Source of the DNA: Bacillus sp. X1(2014)
Lineage (GTDB): Bacteria; Bacillota; Bacilli; Bacillales_B; DSM-18226
Assembly: GCF_007678255.1 (NCBI RefSeq)
Contig: NZ_VEED01000017.1
Span: forward strand, 1 to 64,000
DNA: 64,000 bases
Direction: 5' to 3'
Shown: positions 17,557-26,136 of the stretch, piece after piece
How the letters are laid out: every line of letters starts with the position of its first letter
How positions within the stretch are numbered: the first letter of the stretch is position 1
Notes under the pieces: generated by a model
The model's input: only the letters and a program-made list of their open reading frames with translations
Database searches by the model: none
Told to the model about the DNA's origin: nothing
Made by a program: the position numbers and the translations under genes

Positions 17557-17563
17557 TTTATAA

Positions 17564-17664
17564 AGGTTCTTACGGACAAACCCCATCAAGAAAGAGGTGG
17601 AACTGTCCGCAATAGAGGTTCTTACAGACAAAACCCACCAAGAAAGTGGGGGTACTGTCTACAA
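17564..17664 (+). repeat. Two tandem 52-bp hairpin units
   Basis: Units start at 17564 and 17616 with AGGTTCTTAC. Each folds into a hairpin whose outer stem differs by paired changes: CGGACA/TGTCCG in unit 1 and AGACA/TGTCT in unit 2. The inner stems also vary on both sides, and the loop AAGAAAG is constant. The paired changes suggest that the folded form is under selection. The region 17665-17797 holds no other recognised element. Confidence 0.75.
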
Positions 17665-17797
17665 CAAACACACTGAAACTTTTCATGTGTGATGAGGTTC
17701 TCTTCTCTAAGAACACTCCGTTTCGACTCCAACTGGAAAGTTAGTAGATTTCCGGCTAAAATGAAGTCAGTGATCAAGAGGAAAGAGGAAGATAGGC

Positions 17798-18775
17798 ATG
17801 GAAAAAGTAACAATGGCCGACGTAGCAAAAGCAGCCGGTGTATCGAAAAGTACCGTTTCTCAATACTTAAATAAACGGTTTGAATATATGGGTGAGAAAA
17901 CGAAACATAAGATTGAAGAAGCGATTGAAGAGCTTGGCTACCAGCCAAATTTTATCGCAAGAAGTTTGAAACAAAAGCGGACCTCGATGGTGGGAATCAT
18001 TGTCGCCAATATTACGCATTATTTTTCAACGGAAATCAGTCGTGCAATAGAGGATTTTTGTCATAAACATGATTTGCACGCCATTGTCTGTAATGCCGAT
18101 GATGATCCCGAAAAGGAAAAGAAATATATTGAAATGTTAAGAGCTAAGCAGGTCGATGGTTTGATCATTTTTCCGACAGGGCAAAATAATGATTTATACA
18201 AACGGATGGTCAAACAGGGCTATCCCGTTGTTTTTGTTGATAGAAAAGTAGAGAATCTTGATGTGTTTTCCATCATTACCGATAATACGGATTCTACTTA
18301 TAAGGCTGTGCAGCATTTGATTGAGAAGGGCCATCAGAATATTGCATTTGTTGTGCAGCCGCTGACGGTTAGTACCCGTATCGATCGATTGACTGGGTAT
18401 AAAAAGGCAATAACCGATGCCGATATAGAGGTAAATCCAGATTTCATTATTGAAGCAAGTATTCCTGAATTGAAAAGCAAAATAGAACAACTCTTTTCTT
18501 TAGATGTTAAGCCAACAGCCATCTTTGCAGCAAATGATCGTGTCTTATTAGCGGTTCTAGAATTTCTAAAGGAAAAAGGCATTAGGCTTGGAAAAGAACT
18601 TGAGTTGGTCGTATTTGATAATATTCCATTCGCTCATTTGCTAGAGGCGCCGATTTCCTTCATCGTTCAACCAGCAAAGGATATGGGAAAAAAGGCAGCC
18701 GAGCTATTATTTGAACAGATTAACAAAGAAAATATACAACCTGAAGTGTTTGTCTTTCCAAGCAGAATGATGTAA
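17798..18775 (+). CDS. LacI-family transcriptional repressor (KdgR-like)
   Basis: 325 residues. The N-terminal LacI helix-turn-helix (VTMADVAKAAGVSKSTVSQYLN, about 4-25) and hinge (YQPNFIARSLKQKRT) are followed by a periplasmic-binding-protein-like sensor domain with the VDRK and AANDR motifs. It lies between two operons that carry the same double operator TAAA(C/T)CGATTTA, so it probably represses both and responds to a sugar-acid metabolite. No copy of that operator is visible before its own gene. Confidence 0.88.
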   Translation: MEKVTMADVAKAAGVSKSTVSQYLNKRFEYMGEKTKHKIEEAIEELGYQPNFIARSLKQKRTSMVGIIVANITHYFSTEISRAIEDFCHKHDLHAIVCNADDDPEKEKKYIEMLRAKQVDGLIIFPTGQNNDLYKRMVKQGYPVVFVDRKVENLDVFSIITDNTDSTYKAVQHLIEKGHQNIAFVVQPLTVSTRIDRLTGYKKAITDADIEVNPDFIIEASIPELKSKIEQLFSLDVKPTAIFAANDRVLLAVLEFLKEKGIRLGKELELVVFDNIPFAHLLEAPISFIVQPAKDMGKKAAELLFEQINKENIQPEVFVFPSRMM

Positions 18776-18819
18776 AAAGAATTGTTGGTGCCTGACACCA
18801 TGATGAGTTCAGGCACATA

Positions 18820-18880
18820 TTGAAGAACGCTTACAAATGAAGTATAATATTTTCATAAACCGATTTAGTAAACCGATTTA
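18820..18880 (+). promoter_or_regulatory. hps-phi promoter with double operator and cre-like site
   Basis: -35 TTGAAG (18820-18825) and -10 TATAAT (18843-18848) have 17-base spacing. GAAGAACGCTTACA, overlapping the -35, matches 11 of 14 cre positions. Operators TAAACCGATTTA at 18856-18867 and 18869-18880 have the 13-bp period seen at 14443-14467. A half GTGCCTGACACC repeat lies just upstream (18785-18818). Confidence 0.8.
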
Positions 18881-18909
18881 TCAACAAACCCATATAAAGG
18901 AGTTTGATT

Positions 18910-19554
18910 ATGAATATTCAACTGGCTTTGGATCGAATGAACATAGCTCAAGCAATCGATTTAACGAAAAAAGTGGAGGATTCGATCGATTGGATTGAGG
19001 TTGGGACTTCGCTAATTAAAGAATTTGGTACGGCGAGTATAAAAGAGATGAAACAGGCTTTCCCTCACAAAAAAATTGTTGCAGATATTAAAACAATAGA
19101 TAATGCCCGCTATGAATTTGAACTATGTTTTGAAGCAGGAGCAGATGTTGCGACCGTTATGGGAGTTTCTCCTTTAGTAACCATTGATACTTGTATGGAA
19201 GTAGCCAATCGTTATCAAAAAAAGGTCATGATTGATCTGTTAAATACGTCCGATGAACAAAAACAAGCATTACGGAAATACAATGACGCAATTTTTTGCG
19301 AGCATGTGAGTAAGGACCAACAAGAGGAATTAGGCAGTCAAAATCAAGGAACAACGTCAACAATTGATTTCTCAGCGTTTCAGGTGGCAGCAGCAGGCGG
19401 GATTAAGCTAGATTCGATCGAGAATCTCATCGAGTCACTGAATCCTGCGGTTGTCATTATTGGTTCAGCGATTACGAAAGCGGAAAATCCATCAGAGGCG
19501 GCACACCAATTTAAACAAATTATTTTACAAACGGAGGAGAAAATGACATGTTAG
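18910..19554 (+). CDS. hxlA: 3-hexulose-6-phosphate synthase family enzyme (Hps/HxlA)
   Basis: A 214-residue protein of the orotidine-decarboxylase-like (HPS/KGPDC) family. The D-x-K-x-x-D catalytic set is seen as ADIKTID (about 58-64), with FEAGADVATVMG after it and the phosphate site AAGGIK (about 159-164). Hps interconverts ribulose-5-phosphate plus formaldehyde with arabino-3-hexulose-6-phosphate. The sister enzyme UlaD decarboxylates 3-keto-L-gulonate-6-phosphate, so a decarboxylase role is possible in this sugar-acid context. AAGGAG is seven bases before ATG at 18910. Overlaps hxlB by seven bases. Confidence 0.85.
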   Translation: MNIQLALDRMNIAQAIDLTKKVEDSIDWIEVGTSLIKEFGTASIKEMKQAFPHKKIVADIKTIDNARYEFELCFEAGADVATVMGVSPLVTIDTCMEVANRYQKKVMIDLLNTSDEQKQALRKYNDAIFCEHVSKDQQEELGSQNQGTTSTIDFSAFQVAAAGGIKLDSIENLIESLNPAVVIIGSAITKAENPSEAAHQFKQIILQTEEKMTC

Positions 19555-20096
19555 TAATTCCTACTATTTTAAAAGAAGTAGAAACGGTCCTTAGCCAAGT
19601 GAAAGAGGCCCAGCTTCAAGAGTTAGCAGTTCAATTGCAAAAAGCAAAGCGGATTTTTGTTATCGGTGAAGGACGATCCGGATTAATGGCTAAATCATTT
19701 GCGATGCGTTTAATGCATTTAGGTGCAACTGTATATGTTGTAGGGGAAACGATCACACCATCTATTGAGGAAAGTGATCTATTAGTGGCGATTTCCGGTT
19801 CGGGAACAACGAAGAACGTGGCTTGGACTGCTGAAAAAACGAGGTCACTAGGCTGTTCAGTAATGGCTGTGACTACCAATCCTGAGTCGCCATTAGCAGC
19901 AGCGGCAACACAGATTCTTCATGTACCAGCCGCCACAAAATATCGCCGCGAGAATGAGTTGAAAACAATCCAGCCGCTTGGTTCATTATTCGACCAATGT
20001 GCACACATTCTATTTGATACCCTATGTTTGCTTTACAGCAAACTCAATGAAGTAGACCACACACTAGCATTCGGCCGACATAGCAATTTAGAATAG
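19548..20096 (+). CDS. hxlB: 6-phospho-3-hexuloisomerase (Phi/HxlB)
   Basis: A 182-residue SIS-domain isomerase. EGRSGLMAKSFAMRLMHLG (about 39-57) and SGSGTTKN (about 85-92) are characteristic of Phi. It converts arabino-3-hexulose-6-phosphate to fructose-6-phosphate. In B. subtilis hxlAB is activated by HxlR for formaldehyde detoxification. No HxlR is visible here and the operon instead carries the LacI-type operator, so a catabolic role is more likely. Confidence 0.87.
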   Translation: MLVIPTILKEVETVLSQVKEAQLQELAVQLQKAKRIFVIGEGRSGLMAKSFAMRLMHLGATVYVVGETITPSIEESDLLVAISGSGTTKNVAWTAEKTRSLGCSVMAVTTNPESPLAAAATQILHVPAATKYRRENELKTIQPLGSLFDQCAHILFDTLCLLYSKLNEVDHTLAFGRHSNLE

Positions 20097-20105
20097 GAAA
20101 ATGAA

Positions 20106-20160
20106 TGGTGCCTGACACCAATTCGGTATTCACCGAATTGGTGTCAGGCACTCTTTTTTT
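20106..20160 (+). terminator. GTGCCTGACACC-family terminator after hxlB
   Basis: A perfect 20-bp stem (GTGCCTGACACCAATTCGGT and its complement, 20108-20127 with 20132-20151), four-base loop, then CTCTTTTTTT. Most regular copy of the dispersed repeat in this window. Confidence 0.88.
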
Positions 20161-20244
20161 GTAAGAGAGTAAAAACAAGGAATCGAGGAGGTTTTCAAGA
20201 ATATATAAGTTGAAAATGGATTCTTAATCGGGGGTTGTGTCTAA

Positions 20245-21144
20245 ATGAGGGTAGAGGTTCTGAAACCAGACAGGGTTAATGGCTTTATTGAGTATTGCAA
20301 GAAACATCGGGATGAGGTGGATGATTCTTTTTTGTATGAAGAGGATCTAAAGGAATTTACGCCCAATGCCGAAAATCCGACTTATATTGTGATGGATCAA
20401 CAAGGTGATATCATCGGGACGGCTTCGCTGATTATTGATGAATACAATCGTCGTGGACAGCGGGCCCGCTTTCGAATTTTTCATTCCGAAGATGAGAAGC
20501 CCATCATTTATAAGAAGCTGCTTCAGGCATTGTTAAAGCATACAGAAGGACTAAGTCAGCTTTACATTTTTATTCCTTTGAATAATCAACCCTTGATGGG
20601 GGTAATGGAGCAGTTAGATTTCTCAGTGGAGAGATACGCCTTTTTGCTGGTTAGAGAAGACATCGATGTTCCTGACTTGAACATACCGGAGGATTATCGG
20701 ATGAAATCATTTACACCAGGAAAAGATGAAGGGATTTGGAGTGAAGTACGCAATGCTGGGTTTGCGAACCTAAAGGGCAATGAAACACCTGTCACTCCAG
20801 AAATGGTGGCCAAAATGGCTGCAGGTAACGATTACTTAGAAGGCGGCATGAAAATTCTTTATCATTTCGAAAAACCTGTGGGAATCGTAAGGGGCGCCGA
20901 CGATGAATATGAAAATGCCCCGATTATGAATATCGGTCCACTTGCAATCCTCCCAGAATTTCAGGGACGAGGGCTTGGCAGACTACTCCTAAGAGCTTCC
21001 CTTCAGTTTGCTAAGGAAAAAAAATACAAAAAAACCATCCTCTCGGTTAATGGAGAAAATGAACGGGCGCAGTCATTATATATTAAGGAAGGTTTTAAGC
21101 AAGTTGAGGGGGTAGCTTGCTACGAATATATTTTGCAGGGGTAA
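20245..21144 (+). CDS. GNAT N-acetyltransferase, two-domain
   Basis: 299 residues. The C-terminal half carries a complete GNAT acetyl-CoA site (LAILPEFQGRGLGRLLL, about 233-249) and the closing NERAQSLYIKEGFK motif. The N-terminal half looks like a degenerate GNAT domain. Acceptor unknown. It stands alone between the hxlB terminator and a YjdM-like gene. Confidence 0.78.
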   Translation: MRVEVLKPDRVNGFIEYCKKHRDEVDDSFLYEEDLKEFTPNAENPTYIVMDQQGDIIGTASLIIDEYNRRGQRARFRIFHSEDEKPIIYKKLLQALLKHTEGLSQLYIFIPLNNQPLMGVMEQLDFSVERYAFLLVREDIDVPDLNIPEDYRMKSFTPGKDEGIWSEVRNAGFANLKGNETPVTPEMVAKMAAGNDYLEGGMKILYHFEKPVGIVRGADDEYENAPIMNIGPLAILPEFQGRGLGRLLLRASLQFAKEKKYKKTILSVNGENERAQSLYIKEGFKQVEGVACYEYILQG

Positions 21145-21210
21145 ACGGATTATAGACTATAAGCCATTGCATGTATTAGAATAACAGGGATGAATGGAGG
21201 TATAGAACAG

Positions 21211-21549
21211 ATGTCTAATTTACCGAACTGCCCAAAATGTAATTCAGAATACACGTACGAGGATGGAAGTCTATTTGTTTGCCCAGAATGTGCTCATGAA
21301 TGGAACTTAGAATCAGAAGTGGAACAGGAAGAGCAAAAAGTTGTGAAAGATTCCAATGGAAATGTATTAACCGATGGAGACTCTATTACTGTCATCAAGG
21401 ACTTAAAAGTAAAAGGGAGTTCTTCGGTTTTAAAAGCAGGTACAAAAGTTAAAAACATCCGCTTAGTGGATGGCGACCATAATATTGATTGTAAGATTGA
21501 TGGTTTTGGAGCGATGAGTTTAAAATCTGAATTTGTTAAGAAGTTGTAG
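21211..21549 (+). CDS. YjdM/PhnA-family zinc-ribbon protein
   Basis: A 112-residue protein with an N-terminal zinc ribbon ([13 protein letters not shown]...CPECAHEW, cysteines at about 7, 10, 26 and 29) and the conserved [14 protein letters not shown] and [20 protein letters not shown] blocks of the YjdM (formerly PhnA) family. The historical phosphonate label is not biochemical evidence; function unknown. GGAGG lies ten bases before ATG at 21211; the ATG at 21190 overlaps that ribosome site. Confidence 0.88.
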   Translation: MSNLPNCPKCNSEYTYEDGSLFVCPECAHEWNLESEVEQEEQKVVKDSNGNVLTDGDSITVIKDLKVKGSSSVLKAGTKVKNIRLVDGDHNIDCKIDGFGAMSLKSEFVKKL

Positions 21550-21622
21550 AGTCAAAGAGCTAGGTAGAATGCCTAGCTTTTTACATAGAAAAAAATTTCT
21601 ATTTTGCAAGGGGGAAATTGTG

Positions 21623-22438
21623 ATGGAAAAAGTACTTATTCTCGGTGCAAGCGGGCTTGTTGGGAGCGCTTTACTCAATGAATTTAAAGATGAATTTGAT
21701 CTATACGGAACCTATTCCACTTCGTTAACTAGTCTTCCTGATGAGAAGCAGTTCCAACTGGGAGTTCATCAAATCGATAAGTTAAAGGAAATTATCCAAT
21801 CCATTAAACCTGAAATCGTGATTTCTTGTCTAAGAGGAGATTTTGACCAACAGTTGATGTTTCATAAAGAATTGGCTCTAGAAATAAAACATACTAGAAG
21901 CCGTGTGTATTACTTTTCTACCACTAATGTATTTGATGGCGATTTATTAAAACCCCACACAGAATCGGATAAACCGATGGCCGAATCAGATTATGGGAAT
22001 TTCAAAATTACATGTGAGAATATACTAAAAGAAATTTTGGATGAACGAGTAATGATAATCCGCATCCCAGCGATATGGGGGAAGAATTCCCCAAGGTTCA
22101 AATTGATTAAAGAAAGCATCAAAAATAATAAAGTAATCGATGTATATAACAATTTGGTATGTAACAATCTTTTAGATGTTCAGTTAGCAAAACAACTACG
22201 TTTCATAATTAAAAACCAACTAAAAGGGGTCATTCACTTAGGTACGAAAGATAGTATGACGCAGGGGCAATTTTTTAAACAGGTCATAAGTAAACTTGCG
22301 AGTGAAAAGAACATATTACGCTATCAATCTTATCAGGACAAAGATGTTACTTATTATTTTCAATTAACTTCAAATCGTGAGGATGTCCCAAGTTTTCTAC
22401 AATGTACGAACGAGGAGATTATAGGCTACCTAATATAA
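21623..22438 (+). CDS. RmlD-like NAD(P)-binding reductase
   Basis: 271 residues. N-terminal Rossmann motif GASGLVGSALL (about 8-18), then STTNVFDG (catalytic Ser/Thr region) and ESDYGNFKITCE with a YxxxK-like YGNFK, as in dTDP-4-dehydrorhamnose reductase relatives. No other rhamnose genes are nearby, so the substrate is open. AAGGGGG precedes the ATG at 21623; longer in-frame starts are unsupported. Confidence 0.75.
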   Translation: MEKVLILGASGLVGSALLNEFKDEFDLYGTYSTSLTSLPDEKQFQLGVHQIDKLKEIIQSIKPEIVISCLRGDFDQQLMFHKELALEIKHTRSRVYYFSTTNVFDGDLLKPHTESDKPMAESDYGNFKITCENILKEILDERVMIIRIPAIWGKNSPRFKLIKESIKNNKVIDVYNNLVCNNLLDVQLAKQLRFIIKNQLKGVIHLGTKDSMTQGQFFKQVISKLASEKNILRYQSYQDKDVTYYFQLTSNREDVPSFLQCTNEEIIGYLI

Positions 22439-22448
22439 AATATGTTGA

Positions 22449-22470
22449 AGAGCTTGGTTGCCCAAGCTCT
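22449..22470. terminator. Shared hairpin between convergent genes
   Basis: AGAGCTTGG-TTG-CCCAAGCTCT is a compact perfect stem between the RmlD-like gene (+) and ilvA (-). T tracts are poor in both directions. Confidence 0.5.
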
Positions 22471-22478
22471 AGTTGACG

Positions 22479-23687
22479 CTAACAATGTCCCATTTCTACA
22501 TGATAATTTTTCTCAGTCAGAGCTTTATGCAATAGATCAATATGATCGTGGTTTTTAGTCTCAACCGAAATCTCAATCTGAGCATAACCAGGATAAATAT
22601 CCTTGCCGATTCGATGAAGATTAACGGATTGAACATTGGCATCTAAATCAGTAATCGAGCCTAAGACCCGCTGCAGTTCACCAGGTTTGTCTTTTAAAGT
22701 AATTATAAAATTAGCGTATCTGCCAGACTCTACCAAGCCCCGTTCAATAATTCTTGAGATAAAATTCATATCGACGTTCCCACCGCTTAACACAGCCACC
22801 ACTTTTTTCTCCCTTATATTTATTTTTTCATAAAGTAAGGAAGCAAGTGAGACGGCACCCGAACCCTCTACTAACAGCTTATTTCTTTCCAATAGCATTA
22901 GCATGGTCCTTGCAATTTCCATTTCGTCGACACAAAATACATCGTCCACATATTTTTGAACCACATCAAACGGTTTCAGTCCCGGTTTCTTTACAGCAAT
23001 TCCATCTGCCATTGTCGGGGTTGAATCCACCATAACGGGTTTATGTTCAAACAGGGACTGTTTCATACTTGGGCAGGCAAGTGCTTGAATACCGTATACA
23101 GATATATTAGGATTTTTTTCCTTGATAGCCGTAGCGACACCAGCAATCAGTCCGCCGCCGCCAATAGGGCAAATTACAGCTTCTACTTCAGGGAGTTGAT
23201 CAAGAATCTCTAATCCCACCGTTCCTTGCCCTGTCATAATCTCTTCATCATCAAAAGCATGAATAAAGGTTGCCCCCATTTGCTCTTTTAGTTCTAATGC
23301 ATAGGCGAGAGCGTCATCGAATGTGGCACCCTCTAAAATTACTTCCGCACCATATTGTTTAGTAGCTAGGATTTTACTAAGTGGAGCTCCTTTAGGCATC
23401 ACAATTTTGCATGGGACGCCAAGCATATGACTAGAATACGCTACTCCCTGAGCATGGTTGCCAGCAGATGCAGCGATTACTCCTTTTGAAAGTTCTTCCT
23501 GAGAGAGAGAATTTAGCTTATTAAAGGATCCCCTCACTTTAAAAGAACCTGTTTTTTGAAGATTTTCAAGCTTTAAATAAACTTCATTGTGAGCGAGCTG
23601 ACTAAATGTTTTGGAGTAATCAAGGGGAGTGGTGTGAACAATTCCCTTCATTTTCTCGCGTGCTACGATAATATTATCGATGTTCAA
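22479..23687 (-). CDS. ilvA: Threonine dehydratase (IlvA/TdcB type with ACT domain)
   Basis: A 402-residue PLP enzyme. Lys50 in GSFKVRG is the PLP lysine; SAGNHAQGVAYSS and GGGGLIAG (phosphate-binding glycine loop, about 174-181) are present. A single C-terminal ACT domain occupies about residues 325-400. It deaminates threonine to 2-oxobutyrate, feeding isoleucine synthesis or catabolism. At 402 residues with one ACT domain it is closer to the shorter form common in Firmicutes than to the E. coli enzyme. TTG at 23687 follows GGAGGAGG by seven bases. Confidence 0.9.
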   Translation of the reverse strand: MNIDNIIVAREKMKGIVHTTPLDYSKTFSQLAHNEVYLKLENLQKTGSFKVRGSFNKLNSLSQEELSKGVIAASAGNHAQGVAYSSHMLGVPCKIVMPKGAPLSKILATKQYGAEVILEGATFDDALAYALELKEQMGATFIHAFDDEEIMTGQGTVGLEILDQLPEVEAVICPIGGGGLIAGVATAIKEKNPNISVYGIQALACPSMKQSLFEHKPVMVDSTPTMADGIAVKKPGLKPFDVVQKYVDDVFCVDEMEIARTMLMLLERNKLLVEGSGAVSLASLLYEKINIREKKVVAVLSGGNVDMNFISRIIERGLVESGRYANFIITLKDKPGELQRVLGSITDLDANVQSVNLHRIGKDIYPGYAQIEISVETKNHDHIDLLHKALTEKNYHVEMGHC

Positions 23688-23835
23688 GTTTTTTCCTCCT
23701 CCGAGCACAAGGTGTTTCTTTTTAGGATGTACTGGAGAAATTAAACTATGTCTAATTTTCGTTCAAATCCAACACTTCCTGCCTCTTGATGTTTAATACG
23801 ATGTTGACTTTGGTTGTGTAATTAATTATTATATG

Positions 23836-23875
23836 TTTAAACATTTGAACATTTAAGCGTTTAAACACTTAAACG
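23836..23875 (+). repeat. Five tandem 8-bp units in the SDR-ArsR promoter
   Basis: Consecutive octamers TTTAAACA, TTTGAACA, TTTAAGCG, TTTAAACA and CTTAAACG lie 33 bases before the SDR start. Adjacent units create GTTTAAAC-type palindromes. Probable multi-site operator for the ArsR-family regulator encoded downstream. Confidence 0.75.
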
Positions 23876-23908
23876 TACGTGAATTAAATAAACATTGGAG
23901 GATCATAA

Positions 23909-24676
23909 ATGATGAAGAAGACGGCATTAATTACAGGGGCAACAAGCGGTTTAGGTTATGAGTTTGTTAAGCTGTTTGCCAATGATGGCTACAATCTCGT
24001 ACTAGTTGCTAGAAACGAGAAAAGACTTAAGGAAATCCAGCAATCCTATAAAAATATAGAAGTGACCATCATCCCTAAGGATTTGAGTGTCCATGGTGCT
24101 GCTAAGGAAGTTTTTGAGGAAATGGAAAGTAGAGGAATAGACATAGATGTTCTGGTGAATAATGCCGGTTTCGGGTTAATGGGTAAGTTTGATGAACTGG
24201 ATATCCAAAAAGAATTAAATATGATTCAATTAAACATATCCGCACTGACTGAATTAACTTATTACTGTTTACAAAAAATGAAACAAAGGAATAGCGGTAG
24301 AATTTTAAATGTTGCAAGTACTGCTGCATTCCAACCTGGTCCACTAATGGCTGTGTATTATGCAACGAAAGCTTTTGTTCTTTCGTTTTCAGAAGCACTT
24401 GTTGAGGAGATATCTGGCAGCTCCATTACTGTTACAACTCTTTGTCCAGGTGCAACGAAAACAAATTTCGGTTCTGTTGCAAGTGTTGAAGGCACGAAAA
24501 TGTTCAGCCGTGCGATGGCTTCAGATCTAGTAGCACAAAGCGGTTATAAAGCATTAATGAGTGGGAAGCGCGTAATTATTACAGGAGGATTTAATAAGGC
24601 AGGTGCACTTGGAGCTAAATTTATGCCAAGAAGTATTGCCGCTAAAATTGCCAAGTATGTCGCAGGGGATAAGTAA
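23909..24676 (+). CDS. Short-chain dehydrogenase/reductase (DltE/YqjQ-like)
   Basis: A 255-residue classical SDR. TGATSGLGYEF (9-19), NNAG (84-87), Ser137 and the Y150-x-x-x-K154 active site are present. The C-terminal KFMPRSIAAKIAKYVAG resembles the family of ketone/fatty-acyl reductases often annotated DltE. Substrate unknown. RBS GGAGG before ATG. Likely co-transcribed with the ArsR regulator 33 bases downstream. Confidence 0.83.
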   Translation: MMKKTALITGATSGLGYEFVKLFANDGYNLVLVARNEKRLKEIQQSYKNIEVTIIPKDLSVHGAAKEVFEEMESRGIDIDVLVNNAGFGLMGKFDELDIQKELNMIQLNISALTELTYYCLQKMKQRNSGRILNVASTAAFQPGPLMAVYYATKAFVLSFSEALVEEISGSSITVTTLCPGATKTNFGSVASVEGTKMFSRAMASDLVAQSGYKALMSGKRVIITGGFNKAGALGAKFMPRSIAAKIAKYVAGDK

Positions 24677-24709
24677 TTACTAGGTTTTGAAAAAGGAGAA
24701 AATCTTTTT

Positions 24710-25015
24710 ATGGCACAGCAAGCTATTGATGTATTTAGAGCATGTATACCGTTATTTACCGCACTTAGTGATCCAGCAAGGCAGGATATTATCCTTTTGC
24801 TGGCAGAACATGAGCGGTTAAATGTTAATGAAATTGCCGAGCAGTCGAACCTATCACGCCCGGCAATTTCCCATCATTTAAAAATTATGCGCGACAATCA
24901 CCTTGTGGAAATTGAACAAAAAGGTACACAGCGCTATTATTCACTTTCTTTAAATCAAGGTGTAAAACAATTGAAGCAGCTGATAAATATCGTTGAGAGT
25001 GAGTGTATTCTTTAG
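24710..25015 (+). CDS. ArsR-family transcriptional regulator
   Basis: 101 residues of winged helix-turn-helix: LSDPARQDIILLLAEHE, then NEIAEQSNLSRPAISHHLKIMRDNHLVE (recognition helix about 46-64) and the wing GTQRYYSL. The metal-binding cysteines of ArsR/SmtB are absent from helix alpha3, so it may sense another ligand or redox state. It probably autoregulates the SDR-arsR operon through the octamer array. Confidence 0.85.
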   Translation: MAQQAIDVFRACIPLFTALSDPARQDIILLLAEHERLNVNEIAEQSNLSRPAISHHLKIMRDNHLVEIEQKGTQRYYSLSLNQGVKQLKQLINIVESECIL

Positions 25016-25429
25016 CTCATTCTTTTCTTTATTTTATCCTTGTTGGAGTCCTTACTAAAATTTTCTTTTTATGATAGGGTGAACCGTGCCATATGTAAAT
25101 GAGGTTTTTGGGTTGAAATTTTTGGTGATTGCAATTAGAGAATTTGATTCCACACTCAGCGCATGTGCAGTTTCAAAGACCGGACTCCACGAGCGAAAAT
25201 GATCATCTTAGAGTTGTGTATGTGCTCGTTTTACCGGAAACTTACAGATTTGCACTTTTCATCGAAGGCTCAGGATAACGGGTGCCAAGGCTGCGCCAAT
25301 GGGAACTGCTTCGTCGATTCTTGACTATTCTTCCTTCGTCAACTACATGGACAATGCACCGATGTTTTCCGCTAGGTAAGATCTGCGTTTTGTTTTTGGA
25401 ACCTGGTATTATGTCGTCTCCTTACCTTA

Positions 25430-26079
25430 GCAGCCAAGCGACGGTGCTGCTGTTAACGCTGCAAACAGGTTCTACCGTTGCGGTATTTGGTATCGGTGGG
25501 GTTGGTGTCAATGCGATTCAAGGGGCTCATATTGCAGGTGCTGCCAAAATTATTGCGAGTGATATGAAGCCGGCTAACCCTGAAATCGCGAAAAAGTTCG
25601 GGGCTACTCATACGGTTAATGTTGCAGAACAAAATGCAGAAGAAGCTTTAAAAGAGTGGACAGGCGGATTCGGTGTTCATTTCGCTATCGACTGCTCCGG
25701 CCATACAGGAGCGACAGAAAGTGCTTGGAAAGGAACAAGAAAAGGCGGTACCATTGTGGTAGTGGGAGCTTTCAACACAGCTATGGCACTCAATTTACCG
25801 GCAGGAGGCTTCCATCGCGTCGGTAAAATACTAAAGGGCAGCTTTTATGGAGATACACAGCCTTATCGCGACTTCCCTATCATTGCCCAGCTTTATCTTG
25901 ATGGCAAATTTATGCTGGATGAACTCGTTCTTGATCGTATCCAGCTAAATGACATTAATAAAGCAATCGACAGCTTCCATGACTGCAATTGCATCAACGT
26001 TGGCAGAACAGTGGTTGAGTTTTCATCACAAGAACAAAAGGAACTAGCAGATACGTCTGACAGCCTATTAACTATATAA
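25430..26079 (+). pseudogene. Decayed zinc-type alcohol dehydrogenase, C-terminal part
   Basis: From about 25464 the frame reads cleanly as the NAD-binding and C-terminal half of a class III-like ADH: STVAVFGIGGVGVNAIQGA, ASDMKPAN, GGTIVVVGAF, YGDTQPYRDFPIIAQLYLDGKFMLDELV. Just upstream the family sequence GAAVNAA is visible in another frame (near 25450), so a small deletion joined two frames. The catalytic N-terminal half, with its zinc ligands, is missing; the reading frame open from 25282 contains no ADH-like sequence before 25440. The stretch 25016-25430 shows no other gene. Confidence 0.8.
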
Positions 26080-26083
26080 AATA

Positions 26084-26124
26084 AGAAAACAGACCGTCTC
26101 ATGGCCAGACGGTCTGTTCTTTTA
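26084..26124. terminator. Bidirectional terminator between ADH remnant and rpiR-type gene
   Basis: AACAGACCGTCT and AGACGGTCTGTT form a perfect 12-bp stem with loop CATGGCC. TCTTTTA follows on the + strand and TTTTCTTATTTTA on the - strand. Confidence 0.85.
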
Positions 26125-26136
26125 TTCATCCTTTTT

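Noticed and set aside
17564..17664. Riboswitch upstream of the LacI gene
   Set aside because: The two units do not match a riboswitch class that I recognise and end more than 130 bases from the gene; kept as a structured repeat only.
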